A stretch of DNA of 64,000 nt from Enterobacter huaxiensis. Lineage in GTDB: Bacteria > Pseudomonadota > Gammaproteobacteria > Enterobacterales > Enterobacteriaceae. Each line of letters begins with the position of its first letter. Within the stretch, counting starts at the first letter, position 1. A program made the position numbers and the translations under genes. The stretch lies in NCBI RefSeq assembly GCF_003594935.2, contig NZ_CP043342.1, positions 2,542,001-2,606,000 on the forward strand, written 5' to 3'. This document shows, piece by piece, positions 8,379 through 17,534 of the stretch. The notes under the pieces were generated by a model. It worked only from the letters and a program-made list of their open reading frames with translations. It did no database searches and was not told the DNA's origin.

Positions 8379-9754
8379 CGCTGCGCCCGCTCGCCAGCCT
8401 GATGATGGCGGTCATACTGGCAGGGTGCCAGTCGGTCGATGTCAAACCCGCTCAACCGTCCCTGCACATCCCGAACCAATGGCGTGCCGATGCAGGCCCC
8501 GCCAGCCCTGTAGAACAGATCTGGTGGCGAAACTTCCACGACAGCCATCTGAACCGCTATGTGGACCAGGCGCTTAAAAACAACAGCGATGTGCTGATTG
8601 CCCGCGAGCGGATCGATGAATATCAGGCGCGGGTCTACGCTGCAGACGGCAGCCTCTTTCCCTCGCTGGATGCCGGAGTCTCCGGTACGCGGGCCCGCGC
8701 GCAATCTGCCGCTACGGGGCTCCCTGTCTACAGCACGCTGTACAAAGGCAGCCTGACCGCAAGCTATGATGTCGATATCTGGGGCGTGAACCGCAGCACC
8801 GCTGCGGCTGCCGAGGCGTCGCTGGCGGCGCAGAAAGCCGCAGCCGCGGCGGCGGATTTGACGGTTGCCTCTTCGGTGGCCTCCGGGTACGTCACCCTGC
8901 TCTCGCTGGATGAACAGCTGCGCGTGACTCAATCTACCCTGACGTCCCGCGAAGCGGCGTTTAACCTTGCCAAACGGCAGTTTGAGACGGGCTACAGTTC
9001 GCGGCTGGAGCTGATGCAGTCCGACTCGGAGCTGCGCTCTACGCGGGCGCAGGTTCCGGTACTCCAGCATCAGATTGCTCAGCAGGAAAACGCGCTGAGC
9101 CTGCTGCTGGGTAATAACCCAGGCGACGTTGCGCGCGGTGAAAGCTTCGACGCGCTAACGCCGCTGAAGCTCCCCTCGCAGCTGCCTTCGACGCTGCTTA
9201 ATCGCCGTCCGGACGTCGTTCAGGCCGAGCGCCAGCTGGTTGCGGCAGACGCCTCGCTTGCCGCGTCGCGCGCCAGCCTTCTGCCGTCGATCAACCTGAC
9301 GGCGACCGGATCGCTGCAGGATCGTACCCTGTCAGGCCTGCTGGACAACCCGCTCCAGCTCTGGAGCGTGGGCGGAAGCATTCTTGCCCCGCTGTTGAAC
9401 CGACAGGCGCTGAATGCGCAGGTGGATGTTTCACAGTCCCAGCGCAATCAGGCGCTGTACGCCTACGAAAAAACCGTACGCAATGCCTTTTCAGAAGTGA
9501 ATAACAGCCTTGATGCCATTACGCGCTATCAGGAACAGCTTACCGAACTGCTGGCTCAGCAGGACGTTTCCCGGGAGACGCTGCGCATTGCGCAAAACCG
9601 CTACAACAACGGGTATTCATCCTATCTGGACGTGCTCGACGCTCAGCGTACGCTGTACTCGGTGCAGACCAGCGTGGTACAGGTAAAAAATAACCTGCTG
9701 CTGGCGCAAATTGATTTGTATAAAGCGCTGGGGGGCGGCTGGGTCAGTGCCTGA
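8375..9754 (+). CDS. NodT-family outer-membrane efflux lipoprotein
   Basis: A 459-residue TolC-like channel subunit. The N-terminus is a lipoprotein signal peptide ending in the lipobox LAGC (Cys19 or nearby), and two outer-membrane efflux repeats follow: helical hairpins with LLNRRPDVVQAERQL in the middle and NRYNNGYSSYLDVLDAQRTL near the C-terminus, both hallmarks of the RND-type OMF family. It forms the outer-membrane duct for the MFS/HlyD pair encoded upstream, with a four-base overlap to the adaptor gene. Having a dedicated channel makes this system independent of TolC in principle. Confidence 0.88.
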   Translation: MTLRPLASLMMAVILAGCQSVDVKPAQPSLHIPNQWRADAGPASPVEQIWWRNFHDSHLNRYVDQALKNNSDVLIARERIDEYQARVYAADGSLFPSLDAGVSGTRARAQSAATGLPVYSTLYKGSLTASYDVDIWGVNRSTAAAAEASLAAQKAAAAAADLTVASSVASGYVTLLSLDEQLRVTQSTLTSREAAFNLAKRQFETGYSSRLELMQSDSELRSTRAQVPVLQHQIAQQENALSLLLGNNPGDVARGESFDALTPLKLPSQLPSTLLNRRPDVVQAERQLVAADASLAASRASLLPSINLTATGSLQDRTLSGLLDNPLQLWSVGGSILAPLLNRQALNAQVDVSQSQRNQALYAYEKTVRNAFSEVNNSLDAITRYQEQLTELLAQQDVSRETLRIAQNRYNNGYSSYLDVLDAQRTLYSVQTSVVQVKNNLLLAQIDLYKALGGGWVSA

Positions 9755-9759
9755 AAACC

Positions 9760-9867
9760 TGCCCGGTGGCGCTTCGCTTACCGGTCCTACGGGCTGGGTG
9801 TTCTCCCTCTCCCTGTGGGAGAGGGTTGGGGTGAGGGCATCAGGCCGCAGTGCAGCGCCACCGGGCA
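9760..9867. repeat. Composite REP-like / CCCTCTCCC palindromic repeat
   Basis: Between the convergent efflux operon and hrpA lies a composite palindrome. The outer arms are perfect 14-base inverted repeats (TGCCCGGTGGCGCT at 9760 and AGCGCCACCGGGCA at 9854). The left arm continues as a REP-like TTCGCTTACCGGTCCTACGGG. Inside is CCCTCTCCC-TGT-GGGAGAGGG followed by TTGGGGTGAGGG (9805-9837). The same inner unit recurs at 41618, 53549 and 59398. Its position between converging genes suggests a terminator-like or REP/BIME role. Confidence 0.75.
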
Positions 9868-9873
9868 AGGGTT

Positions 9874-12800
9874 TTAACCGGAAATCTGCTCCATCGCCTG
9901 CAGGATACGCTTATCCGAAATCGGATACGGCGTGCCGAGCTGCTGGGCAAAGAAGCTGACGCGCAGCTCCTCGATCATCCAGCGGATCTCCTGCACGTCT
10001 TCATCCTCGCGACGCGCTGGCGGCAGCTTGTTCAGCCACTGCTGCCACGCCTGCTGTACGCTTTCAACTTTCAGCATCTGCACGCGGTCACGATGCGGGT
10101 CGATGGCCATTTTCTCCAGACGTTTTTCAATCGCCTGAAGGTAGCGCAGCGTATCGCCCAGACGCTTAAAGCCGTTGCCGGTGACAAAGCCGCGATAGAC
10201 CAGCCCCGCCATCTGCGCCTTCACGTCCGAGAGCCCCAGCGCCATGGTCATATCCACGCGGCCTTTCAGGCGCTTGTTGATATTGAAAACGGCGGTCAGG
10301 ATCTGCTCGACCTGTTTAGCAATCTCCACCACGGCGTCATTCAGCTCCGCGCGCACCTTGTCGTGCAGCTTCGCAAAGGCCTCTTCCGTCCAGACCGGCC
10401 CCCCCGCCTCGTGGATTAACTTATCCACGCCGCAGGAGATGCAGTCATCAATCAGGTCAAGCACCTTGCCGTATGGGTTAAAGTACAGCCCCAGTTTGGC
10501 TTTGTTCGGCAGCTTCTCGTGCAGATACTTAATCGGCGACGGGATGTTGAGCAGCAGCAGGCGACGCAGCCCGCGCCACATCATCTGCTGCTGCTCCAGC
10601 GGATTATCAAAGAGCCTAATCGCCACGCTGTCGCGCTCATCGACCAGCGCAGGCCAGGCTTTCACCTTATAGTTCCCGCGCTTCTGCTCGTAGCTTTCCG
10701 GAAGCTGACCAAAGCTCCAGATGTGCAGCCCGCTCTGCTCGATACCGTCGTCCGCCACGGCGGAGAGCGTCTCCTGAACCTTGCCTTTCAGGGCCTCTTT
10801 CAGCTCGGTCAGCGAACGGCCTTCCTGCAGCTTTTTGTTTTTGTCGTCCACCACGCGGAAGCTGATTTTCAGGTGATCGGGCACCTGATCCCAGTTCCAG
10901 TCTTCGCGGTCGATGGTGGTGCCGGTCATGCGGCGGAACTCACGTTCAAGCGCGTCCAGCAGCGGCAGCTCCAGCGGCGTGACGCGGCCTAAAAACGCTT
11001 CCGCGTAGTTTGGCGCAGGCACAAAGTTGCGGCGCACCGGCTTAGGCAGGGATTTGATCAGCGCAATCACCAGCTCGCGGCGCAGGCCGGGAATTTGCCA
11101 CTCAAAGCCGCTCTCTTCTACCTGGTTCAGCAGCGGCAGCGGGATGTGAACGGTTACGCCGTCGGCGTCCGTACCCGGCTCAAACTGATAGGTCAGCCGC
11201 AGCTTGAGGTTGCCCTGATGCCAGAAGTTCGGGTAGTCGAGCTTGCTGACCGACTCCGCCCCTTCCTTAATCAGCATGCTCTTTTCGAAGTTGAGCAGGT
11301 CAGGCGTCTCTTTGCCGGCTTTCTTCCACCAGCTGTCAAAATGGCGAGCGGAAATGACCTCGTGGCTGATGCGCTGATCGTAAAACTCAAACAGCGCCTC
11401 GTCGTCCACCAGAATGTCGCGGCGGCGGGATTTATGCTCAAGCTCTTCCACTTCGGCGCGCAGCTTCAGGTTTTCGCGGAAGAACGCATGCCGCGTCTGC
11501 CAGTCTCCCTCCACCAGCGCGTGCCGGATAAACAGCTCGCGGCTGAGTGCCGGATCGATCTGGCTGTAGTTGACCTTACGCGCGGCGACCACCGGCAGGC
11601 CGTAAACGGTCACCTTCTCGGTCGCCATCACCGCGCCCTGCGCGCGCTCCCAGTGCGGTTCGCTGTACGAGCGCTTGAGCAGGTGCTGGGCCACTGGTTC
11701 AACCCATTCCGGATCGATGCGCGCGGCAATCCGCCCCCACAGGCGGCTGGTCTCTACCAGCTCGGCAACCATGGTCCACTTCGGCGGCTTCTTGAACAGG
11801 CCAGAACCGGGGAAGATAGAGAAACGGGCGTTGCGCGCGCCGGTATACTCCTGCTTTTCGGCGTCCTTCATCCCAATGTGGGACAGCAGGCCGGTCAGCA
11901 GCGCGATATGAATTTCGCGGTACTCCGCCGGCTCGCTGTTGACCGGGATCCCCAGCTCTTTCACCACCTGGCGCAGCTGGGTGTAGATGTCCTGCCATTC
12001 GCGCACGCGCAGATAGTTGAGGAATTCGACGCGGCACTGGCGGCGGAACTGGTTCGAGGAGAGCGCTTTCTGCTGCTCGCCGAGGTAGTTCCACAGGTTC
12101 ACGAAGGCGAGGAAATCGGACTCTTTGTCGTGGAACCTGCGGTGTTTTTCGTCAGACGCCTGCTGTTTGTCCATCGGACGCTCGCGCGGGTCCTGAATGG
12201 AGAGCGCCGAGGTGATGATCATCGCCTCGCGCACGCAGCCGTGCTTCTGCGCCTCCAGCACCATACGCGCCAGACGCGGGTCAACGGGCAGCTGGCTGAG
12301 CTGGCGGCCCAGCGGCGTCAGCTTATAGACCGTCGCCTGCTCGTCGGTGGTAATGGCGCCGAGCTCTTCCAGCAGGCGTACGCCGTCCTGAATGTTGCGT
12401 TTGTCCGGCGCTTCGACGAACGGAAACGCCGCGATGTCGCCTAGCCCCAGCGCGGTCATCTGCAGAATAACGGACGCCAGGTTGGTACGCAGAATTTCCG
12501 GGTCGGTAAATTCCGGACGCGACAGGAAATCGTCTTCCGAATAAAGACGAATACAGATCCCTTCGGACACGCGGCCGCAGCGGCCCTTACGCTGGTTGGC
12601 GGAGGCCTGAGATACTGGCTCAATCGGCAGGCGCTGGACCTTGGTGCGGTAGCTGTAGCGGCTGATGCGCGCCGTGCCCGGGTCGATAACGTATTTAATG
12701 CCCGGTACGGTCAGCGAGGTTTCCGCCACGTTAGTCGCGAGCACGATGCGCCGCCCGCTGTGCGCCTGGAACACGCGGTTCTGTTCGCTGTTAGACAGGC

Positions 12801-13776
12801 GGGCATAAAGCGGCAGAATCTCGGTGTGGCGCAGGTCGCGCTTGCTGAGCGCATCGGCGGTGTCGCGAATTTCGCGCTCGCCGCTCATGAAGATCAGGAT
12901 GTCGCCCGCGCTTTCGTTACCCAGCTCGTCAACGGCGTCGAAGATGGCCTGCAGCTGGTCGCGCTCGGTATCATCCGCCTCTTCCACGATCGGGCGATAG
13001 CGCACCTCGACCGGATAGGTGCGGCCAGAGACCTCAATAATTGGCGCATTGTTGAAATGCTTCGAGAAGCGCTCAGGGTCGATGGTTGCGGAGGTGATGA
13101 TGATTTTCAGATCCGGACGACGCGGCAGCAGCTCTTTCAGGTAGCCGAGCAGGAAATCGATGTTCAGGCTGCGCTCGTGGGCTTCATCGATGATGATGGT
13201 GTCGTACTGCATCAGCAGGCGATCCTGCTGGATTTCCGCCAGCAGAATACCGTCGGTCATCAGCTTCACCATGGTGTTATCGCTGACGTGGTCGCTGAAG
13301 CGGACCTTGTATCCGATGCAGCCCCCCGGCTCCGTCTGCAGCTCTTCGGCAATACGGTTCGCCACGGTGCGCGCGGCCAGTCGACGCGGCTGGGTGTGGC
13401 CAATCAGACCTTTCACCCCGCGCCCCAGCTCCATGCAGATTTTAGGAAGCTGCGTCGTTTTTCCTGACCCCGTTTCACCTGCGACAATCACCACCTGGTG
13501 ATCGCGGACGGCCTCAAGGATGTCCTGTTTTTTCTGGCTGACGGGCAGGTTTTCCGGATAGGTAATAGCCGGACGCGCGGCTTCGCGCAGCACAACTCTC
13601 CCTGCGGCCTGTTCTATCTCTTTCGCCATCTCCTGGTAAATGGCCTGTTGTGCATCAGGATTTTTAACCTTCTTCACCCCGTGCAGGCGGCGCGCAAAGC
13701 GCTGTTTATCGCGCAGCATCAGCGTATCAAGCTGCTGCAGAAGCATCGGGAAGGTTAATTTTTGTTGTTCTGTCAT
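9874..13776 (-). CDS. hrpA: ATP-dependent RNA helicase HrpA
   Basis: A 1300-residue DEAH-box helicase, the length of E. coli HrpA. From the N-terminus: a lysine/arginine-rich lead, Walker A GETGSGKTTQLPK, TQPRRLAART (motif Ia), DEAHERSLN (motif II), ITSATIDPERFS (motif III), ATNVAETSLTVPGI and QRKGRCGRV (motif VI), then the helicase-associated HA2 and OB-like domains and the long HrpA-specific C-terminal region. HrpA acts in the cytosol; in E. coli it has been linked to mRNA processing of a fimbrial operon and to rescue of stalled or collided ribosomes. It is divergent from azoR, as in E. coli. Confidence 0.96.
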   Translation of the reverse strand: MTEQQKLTFPMLLQQLDTLMLRDKQRFARRLHGVKKVKNPDAQQAIYQEMAKEIEQAAGRVVLREAARPAITYPENLPVSQKKQDILEAVRDHQVVIVAGETGSGKTTQLPKICMELGRGVKGLIGHTQPRRLAARTVANRIAEELQTEPGGCIGYKVRFSDHVSDNTMVKLMTDGILLAEIQQDRLLMQYDTIIIDEAHERSLNIDFLLGYLKELLPRRPDLKIIITSATIDPERFSKHFNNAPIIEVSGRTYPVEVRYRPIVEEADDTERDQLQAIFDAVDELGNESAGDILIFMSGEREIRDTADALSKRDLRHTEILPLYARLSNSEQNRVFQAHSGRRIVLATNVAETSLTVPGIKYVIDPGTARISRYSYRTKVQRLPIEPVSQASANQRKGRCGRVSEGICIRLYSEDDFLSRPEFTDPEILRTNLASVILQMTALGLGDIAAFPFVEAPDKRNIQDGVRLLEELGAITTDEQATVYKLTPLGRQLSQLPVDPRLARMVLEAQKHGCVREAMIITSALSIQDPRERPMDKQQASDEKHRRFHDKESDFLAFVNLWNYLGEQQKALSSNQFRRQCRVEFLNYLRVREWQDIYTQLRQVVKELGIPVNSEPAEYREIHIALLTGLLSHIGMKDAEKQEYTGARNARFSIFPGSGLFKKPPKWTMVAELVETSRLWGRIAARIDPEWVEPVAQHLLKRSYSEPHWERAQGAVMATEKVTVYGLPVVAARKVNYSQIDPALSRELFIRHALVEGDWQTRHAFFRENLKLRAEVEELEHKSRRRDILVDDEALFEFYDQRISHEVISARHFDSWWKKAGKETPDLLNFEKSMLIKEGAESVSKLDYPNFWHQGNLKLRLTYQFEPGTDADGVTVHIPLPLLNQVEESGFEWQIPGLRRELVIALIKSLPKPVRRNFVPAPNYAEAFLGRVTPLELPLLDALEREFRRMTGTTIDREDWNWDQVPDHLKISFRVVDDKNKKLQEGRSLTELKEALKGKVQETLSAVADDGIEQSGLHIWSFGQLPESYEQKRGNYKVKAWPALVDERDSVAIRLFDNPLEQQQMMWRGLRRLLLLNIPSPIKYLHEKLPNKAKLGLYFNPYGKVLDLIDDCISCGVDKLIHEAGGPVWTEEAFAKLHDKVRAELNDAVVEIAKQVEQILTAVFNINKRLKGRVDMTMALGLSDVKAQMAGLVYRGFVTGNGFKRLGDTLRYLQAIEKRLEKMAIDPHRDRVQMLKVESVQQAWQQWLNKLPPARREDEDVQEIRWMIEELRVSFFAQQLGTPYPISDKRILQAMEQISG

Positions 13777-13923
13777 AGCGTTAACGGGCAGTGCACTGCC
13801 GGATAAATTCTCTTTTTAATGATTGATATAGAGTACCACATCAGCGCTTTTAGCGCCTTATTCAAAAATTTCGAACATAGGCTTCGATATATTGCGCTAT
13901 CCCTGCGACAGGATTGTGAATAG

Positions 13924-14586
<663 letters not shown>

Positions 14587-14592
14587 GATGTC

Positions 14593-14628
14593 ACCCTCCT
14601 GCCGCCCGGCGGGAGGGTTTTTCTTTTC
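14593..14628 (+). terminator. Rho-independent terminator after azoR
   Basis: A GC-rich stem (ACCCTCC-T-GCCG / CGGCGGGAGGGT) is followed by TTTTTCTTTT, starting seven bases after the azoR stop. Confidence 0.88.
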
Positions 14629-14676
14629 CCCCGCATTTCGTTATTATCCGCTCCCACTCTCCAGCCGGGCGGCCTG

Positions 14677-15363
14677 ATGTCTGCAATCGTCGATAACTTT
14701 ATTGCCCCACCTTGTCTCGATGAGATTGAAATTCTCTGGCAGGACGAGCATCTGCTGCTGATCGATAAACCCTCCGGCCTGCTCAGCCTGTCGGGCAAAA
14801 ACCCGCAAAACCTCGATTCCGTTCATTACCGTCTGGTGCAAAACTTCCCGGGCTGCACGCTGGTGCATCGTCTGGATTTCGGCACATCCGGCATTATGGT
14901 GATTGCGCTTAATAAAGCGATAAACGCCGCGCTTTGCCACCAGTTTAGCCAGCGCGCCGTGAATAAGGCCTATAGCGCACTGCTGTGCGGACACGTTAAG
15001 GACGACGAAGGCGTTATTGATGCGCCGATTGCCAAAGACCCGGCGCTGTTCCCGCTGATGTCGATTTGCGCCATTACGGGCAAACCGGCGCGATCCCGCT
15101 ACCGGGTGATTGAACGTTTTTATCAGGCGACGGGCTTACCGCTGACGCGGGTTGCGCTCACGCCGGAGACGGGGCGAACCCACCAGCTGCGCATTCACTG
15201 CCAGCAGTTGGGTCACCCTATATTGGGCTGCGATTTATATGGCGGTCTTGAATGGCCTGGCGCCGGGGAGGCGCCGCGGCTGATGCTGCACGCCAGCGGG
15301 CTGGATTTTGTGCATCCGGTAAGCGGCGAGGCGATTAACGCCCGTCACGCTGCACCGTTTTAA
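14677..15363 (+). CDS. RluA-family pseudouridine synthase
   Basis: A 228-residue protein with the RluA catalytic core: DKPSGLLSLSGKNP near the N-terminus (about residue 29), the catalytic segment HRLDFGTSG containing the essential Asp, and the C-terminal TGRTHQLRIHCQQLGHPILGCDLYG. It isomerises specific uridines of rRNA or tRNA to pseudouridine; the target cannot be assigned. It is close in size to RluA (219) but the sequence diverges, and no S4 domain is present, which excludes RluC/RluD type. It is separated from azoR by a terminator and converges on the yaiL homologue seven bases away. It may be an RluA paralogue. Confidence 0.85.
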   Translation: MSAIVDNFIAPPCLDEIEILWQDEHLLLIDKPSGLLSLSGKNPQNLDSVHYRLVQNFPGCTLVHRLDFGTSGIMVIALNKAINAALCHQFSQRAVNKAYSALLCGHVKDDEGVIDAPIAKDPALFPLMSICAITGKPARSRYRVIERFYQATGLPLTRVALTPETGRTHQLRIHCQQLGHPILGCDLYGGLEWPGAGEAPRLMLHASGLDFVHPVSGEAINARHAAPF

Positions 15364-15370
15364 AGGGTGT

Positions 15371-15910
15371 TTACCACATCAAATCGTCAGGGATTTTGAA
15401 GTCCGCGTACGGATCGTCTTCATCCTGCTCTTCCTGGCTTAGCGCGCTGTTTAACACAATGCTGTCGGCATCGCGCTGGGCAATTTTATCCGCCACCACC
15501 GCCGGAATGATCGCGTAGTCGCAGTCGCCGTTAGCATTGAGCACCAGGCGCGCAATCGCCAGACGGCCATTGATCAGCTGGGCCTGGGTTTGCTTGTCGA
15601 CGTCGATCTTTTTAATCAGATTGCCGTCAGTGAAGTTAAAGGTGATGTTGCCTCTTGAAACGGTAATGCGGTTCATTTCAATCAGCTGCTTGACCTGGGC
15701 TTTAAACTCTTTCGCCAGTACGGCCTGCTTCTGCTGCTCGCTCAGCAGCTTGTCGCGCTCGATCTGCGCCTTCTTGTTCTCTTCGACCGCTTCACGGGCC
15801 TCACGCGCCTGAACGCGTGATTTCTTTGCCGTGCGCTGCACTTTTGCCACTTTCTTGCTGCTGACTAAGCCCGCTTTCAGCATCTGCTCTTGTAAGGTGA
15901 GTTTTGTCAT
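15371..15910 (-). CDS. yaiL: DUF2058 family protein, YaiL homologue
   Basis: A 179-residue highly charged protein with N-terminus TLQEQMLKAGLVSSKK, a long Lys/Arg/Glu-rich coiled-coil-like region (about residues 20-75), a small beta domain (ITVSRGNITFNFTDG) and an acidic tail EEQDEDDPYADFKIPDDLMW. It matches E. coli YaiL closely as recalled, although yaiL lies elsewhere in the E. coli genome. The family is annotated as nucleoprotein or polynucleotide-associated, but the function is not established. Convergent with the RluA-type gene; the 268 bases to the next gene show no clear feature apart from a poly-A run near 16080. Confidence 0.9.
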   Translation of the reverse strand: MTKLTLQEQMLKAGLVSSKKVAKVQRTAKKSRVQAREAREAVEENKKAQIERDKLLSEQQKQAVLAKEFKAQVKQLIEMNRITVSRGNITFNFTDGNLIKKIDVDKQTQAQLINGRLAIARLVLNANGDCDYAIIPAVVADKIAQRDADSIVLNSALSQEEQDEDDPYADFKIPDDLMW

Positions 15911-16178
15911 GATTGTTTCTAAACCGGTTGGAAATTTTGGGGATTATAGCGGGAATTGTGGAGGGTGTGCCAGAGAAGTAGGCATGGCGTTTTGTTACCT
16001 GAGTCTGGTTTATTATTCATACAGCCTTTACTAACGTTAACACCTGAATAGTGGTTAAAAATTGTCAGGTCATTTTCTTAAAAAAAAAGAGCAGTTCATA
16101 AACATGATGTTGATTGAATATCTGTGTTCAATTCAAGCGTAGGCTGCCTTTCTCTTATTAAAATGATATGGAGAAAAT

Positions 16179-16610
16179 ATGGCCTTAAAAGGAACAATGA
16201 TGCTTAACGGTGCTGTTAAAGGGTCGGGTCCAATTCCTCTTGGTAAATATTGGATTGTTGACAGAGGGACTGGAGGTTTCTTTTCAGGGTTTAAGGCTAA
16301 GGTTCAGGATCAGTGGAACAAGGTGACATCTGGTGTGGAATTTGGCCGTGATGATTGGTTTGCATTATACAAGGATGACTGGGGAATTGACGATGGTACC
16401 TGGATTGAAAACGTATACCGCGGATTGTTTCGGCTGCATCCGGGTACGGTATCTGAAGGATGTATAACAATTGCCCATAATTCTGATTATGCATTGATAC
16501 GTAATGCTTTAATAAGTACGGAACGCATTCAGGTTCCCTGTATGCGTTCACTAATGGCACGCGGCTGGGTTGAGGTGAATGAAAGTGGCTATACCAACTC
16601 TTGCCCGTAA
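16179..16610 (+). CDS. DUF2778 / Tlde1-like L,D-transpeptidase effector (T6SS cargo)
   Basis: A 143-residue protein with the DUF2778 core: SGPIPLGKYWIVDR, WFALYKDD, then the active-site segment FRLHPGTVSEGC, giving candidate catalytic His87, Ser92 and Cys95. This is the L,D-transpeptidase-like motif of Tlde1, a Salmonella type VI effector that attacks the peptidoglycan stem peptide. It starts with MALKGTMMLNG and then jumps almost at once to GPIPLG; related proteins usually have about 20 more residues (including an FSGNG-like stretch) here, so this copy looks shortened. It overlaps the next gene by 32 bases and lies two genes upstream of hcp, which fits an Hcp-loaded effector. The base composition is visibly more AT-rich than the flanks. 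Confidence 0.8.
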   Translation: MALKGTMMLNGAVKGSGPIPLGKYWIVDRGTGGFFSGFKAKVQDQWNKVTSGVEFGRDDWFALYKDDWGIDDGTWIENVYRGLFRLHPGTVSEGCITIAHNSDYALIRNALISTERIQVPCMRSLMARGWVEVNESGYTNSCP

Positions 16611-16860
16611 ATGGAGCATCAGACTATTCAAAACACTCTGGTTTCTACTTATTAGCCTGATGGTAGGTCGCACGCTAGGGTCTGCTGAAATCTATCTTGA
16701 TCATGACTTCGTCTCATCTATATGTGGTTTTATTTATGGCGATGTGAATGCTGAAACAATATATGAAACATATACCAATATCGATATTTTAATCGTATTG
16801 TTCCTCGCAACGGTTATTTATCGATTAACAACACTACTACTCAATAAAATAAGGATATAA
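16579..16860 (+). CDS. Putative membrane immunity protein for the Tlde1-like effector
   Basis: A 93-residue protein with two predicted membrane helices (about residues 14-32 and 69-86) enclosing a roughly 35-residue acidic loop (SAEIYLDHDFVSSICG ... GDVNAETIYETYTN) that would face the periplasm. The gene overlaps the effector by 32 bases and ends three bases before hcp. Cell-wall-degrading effectors need a periplasmic immunity partner, and this is the only candidate in the cassette. I do not recognise a named family, so the function is inferred from position and topology. Confidence 0.6.
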   Translation: MKVAIPTLARKWSIRLFKTLWFLLISLMVGRTLGSAEIYLDHDFVSSICGFIYGDVNAETIYETYTNIDILIVLFLATVIYRLTTLLLNKIRI

Positions 16861-16863
16861 ACA

Positions 16864-17355
16864 ATGCCAATCCCTCCCTACATGTGGCTAAAAGACGACG
16901 GTGGCGCATATATTAAAGGTTCCGTAGATGTTCAGGACCGTGAAGGTAGTATTGAGATCATAGGGCTGAGCCATGGCCTTAACCTTCCGGTAGACAGCGC
17001 TAACGGCAAGATCACCGGCACACGTCAACACTCATCCATGCGGATTGAAAAGGAAGTTGATAGCTCCACGCCCTATCTCTACAAAGCAGCTTCTACCGGC
17101 CAGGCGCTTAAGAGCGCAGAAATTAAGTTCTATCATATTAATGATGCCGGACAGGAAGTCTGTTATTACAACGTATTAATGGAAAACGTAAAGGTTACTG
17201 GTGTTAACTGCAGCGTGCCGAACGTGAAAATCGCTGCCAACGAAAAAATGAACCATGTTGAAAGCGTAAGCCTGCAGTACGAAAAAATTACTTGGCGCAT
17301 CGTCGACGGAAACATCATGCATAGTGACGCATGGAATGAACGTCCTACAGCATAA
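16864..17355 (+). CDS. hcp: Hcp-family type VI secretion protein
   Basis: A 163-residue Hcp1-type tube protein. The N-terminus PIPPYMWLKDDGGAYIKGSVDVQDREGSIEI, the HSSMRIEKEVDSSTPYLYKA segment and the C-terminal VSLQYEKITWRI are typical of enterobacterial Hcp. Hcp hexamers stack to form the inner tube of the type VI secretion apparatus and carry small effectors in their lumen. No other T6SS structural gene occurs in the window, so this is an orphan hcp with a cargo/immunity pair immediately upstream and a terminator immediately downstream. Confidence 0.92.
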   Translation: MPIPPYMWLKDDGGAYIKGSVDVQDREGSIEIIGLSHGLNLPVDSANGKITGTRQHSSMRIEKEVDSSTPYLYKAASTGQALKSAEIKFYHINDAGQEVCYYNVLMENVKVTGVNCSVPNVKIAANEKMNHVESVSLQYEKITWRIVDGNIMHSDAWNERPTA

Positions 17356-17360
17356 CGCTT

Positions 17361-17387
17361 AGGGGCAAGATGCCCCTTACCCTTTCA
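17361..17387 (+). terminator. Probable terminator after hcp
   Basis: AGGGGCA-AGA-TGCCCCT forms a perfect 7-bp stem with a 3-base loop five bases after the hcp stop, followed by the pyrimidine-rich TACCCTTTCACTT rather than a pure T run. Confidence 0.6.
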
Positions 17388-17439
17388 CTTCCCACGCCAA
17401 CCTGTGCGCAACACTGTTCATGAACTTCCCTCATGTTGC

Positions 17440-17456
17440 AGTGAAATTAAGTCACT
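17440..17456. promoter_or_regulatory. Inverted repeat upstream of the mesX-like gene
   Basis: AGTGA-N7-TCACT (AGTGAAATTAAGTCACT) lies about 80 bases upstream of the DUF1852 start. Just left of it, at 17420, is TGAACTTCCCTCA, one mismatch from the MetR half-site arrangement TGAA-N5-TTCA. Either could be an operator for methionine or sulfur control of the mesX-mesD pair. This is inference only. Confidence 0.35.
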
Positions 17457-17534
17457 TCCCCTCAGCCACGGGCTAAGGCATAAATTATGCATTGATAACT
17501 TCCTGGCAACATGAACTTAGGATGCATAACCACC

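Noticed and set aside
10519-12444. Several long open frames on the plus strand inside hrpA (up to 449 codons)
   Set aside because: They are antisense to a clear DEAH helicase, have arginine/histidine/alanine-rich compositions typical of GC-rich shadow frames, and lack ribosome-binding sites.
16075-16095. Poly-A run upstream of the T6SS cassette as a terminator or transposon target
   Set aside because: No stem precedes it on either strand and there are no inverted repeats or target duplications.
16864-17355. Complete type VI secretion cluster
   Set aside because: Only hcp and its cargo pair are present; no VgrG, TssB/C, TssJLM or ClpV gene occurs in the window.
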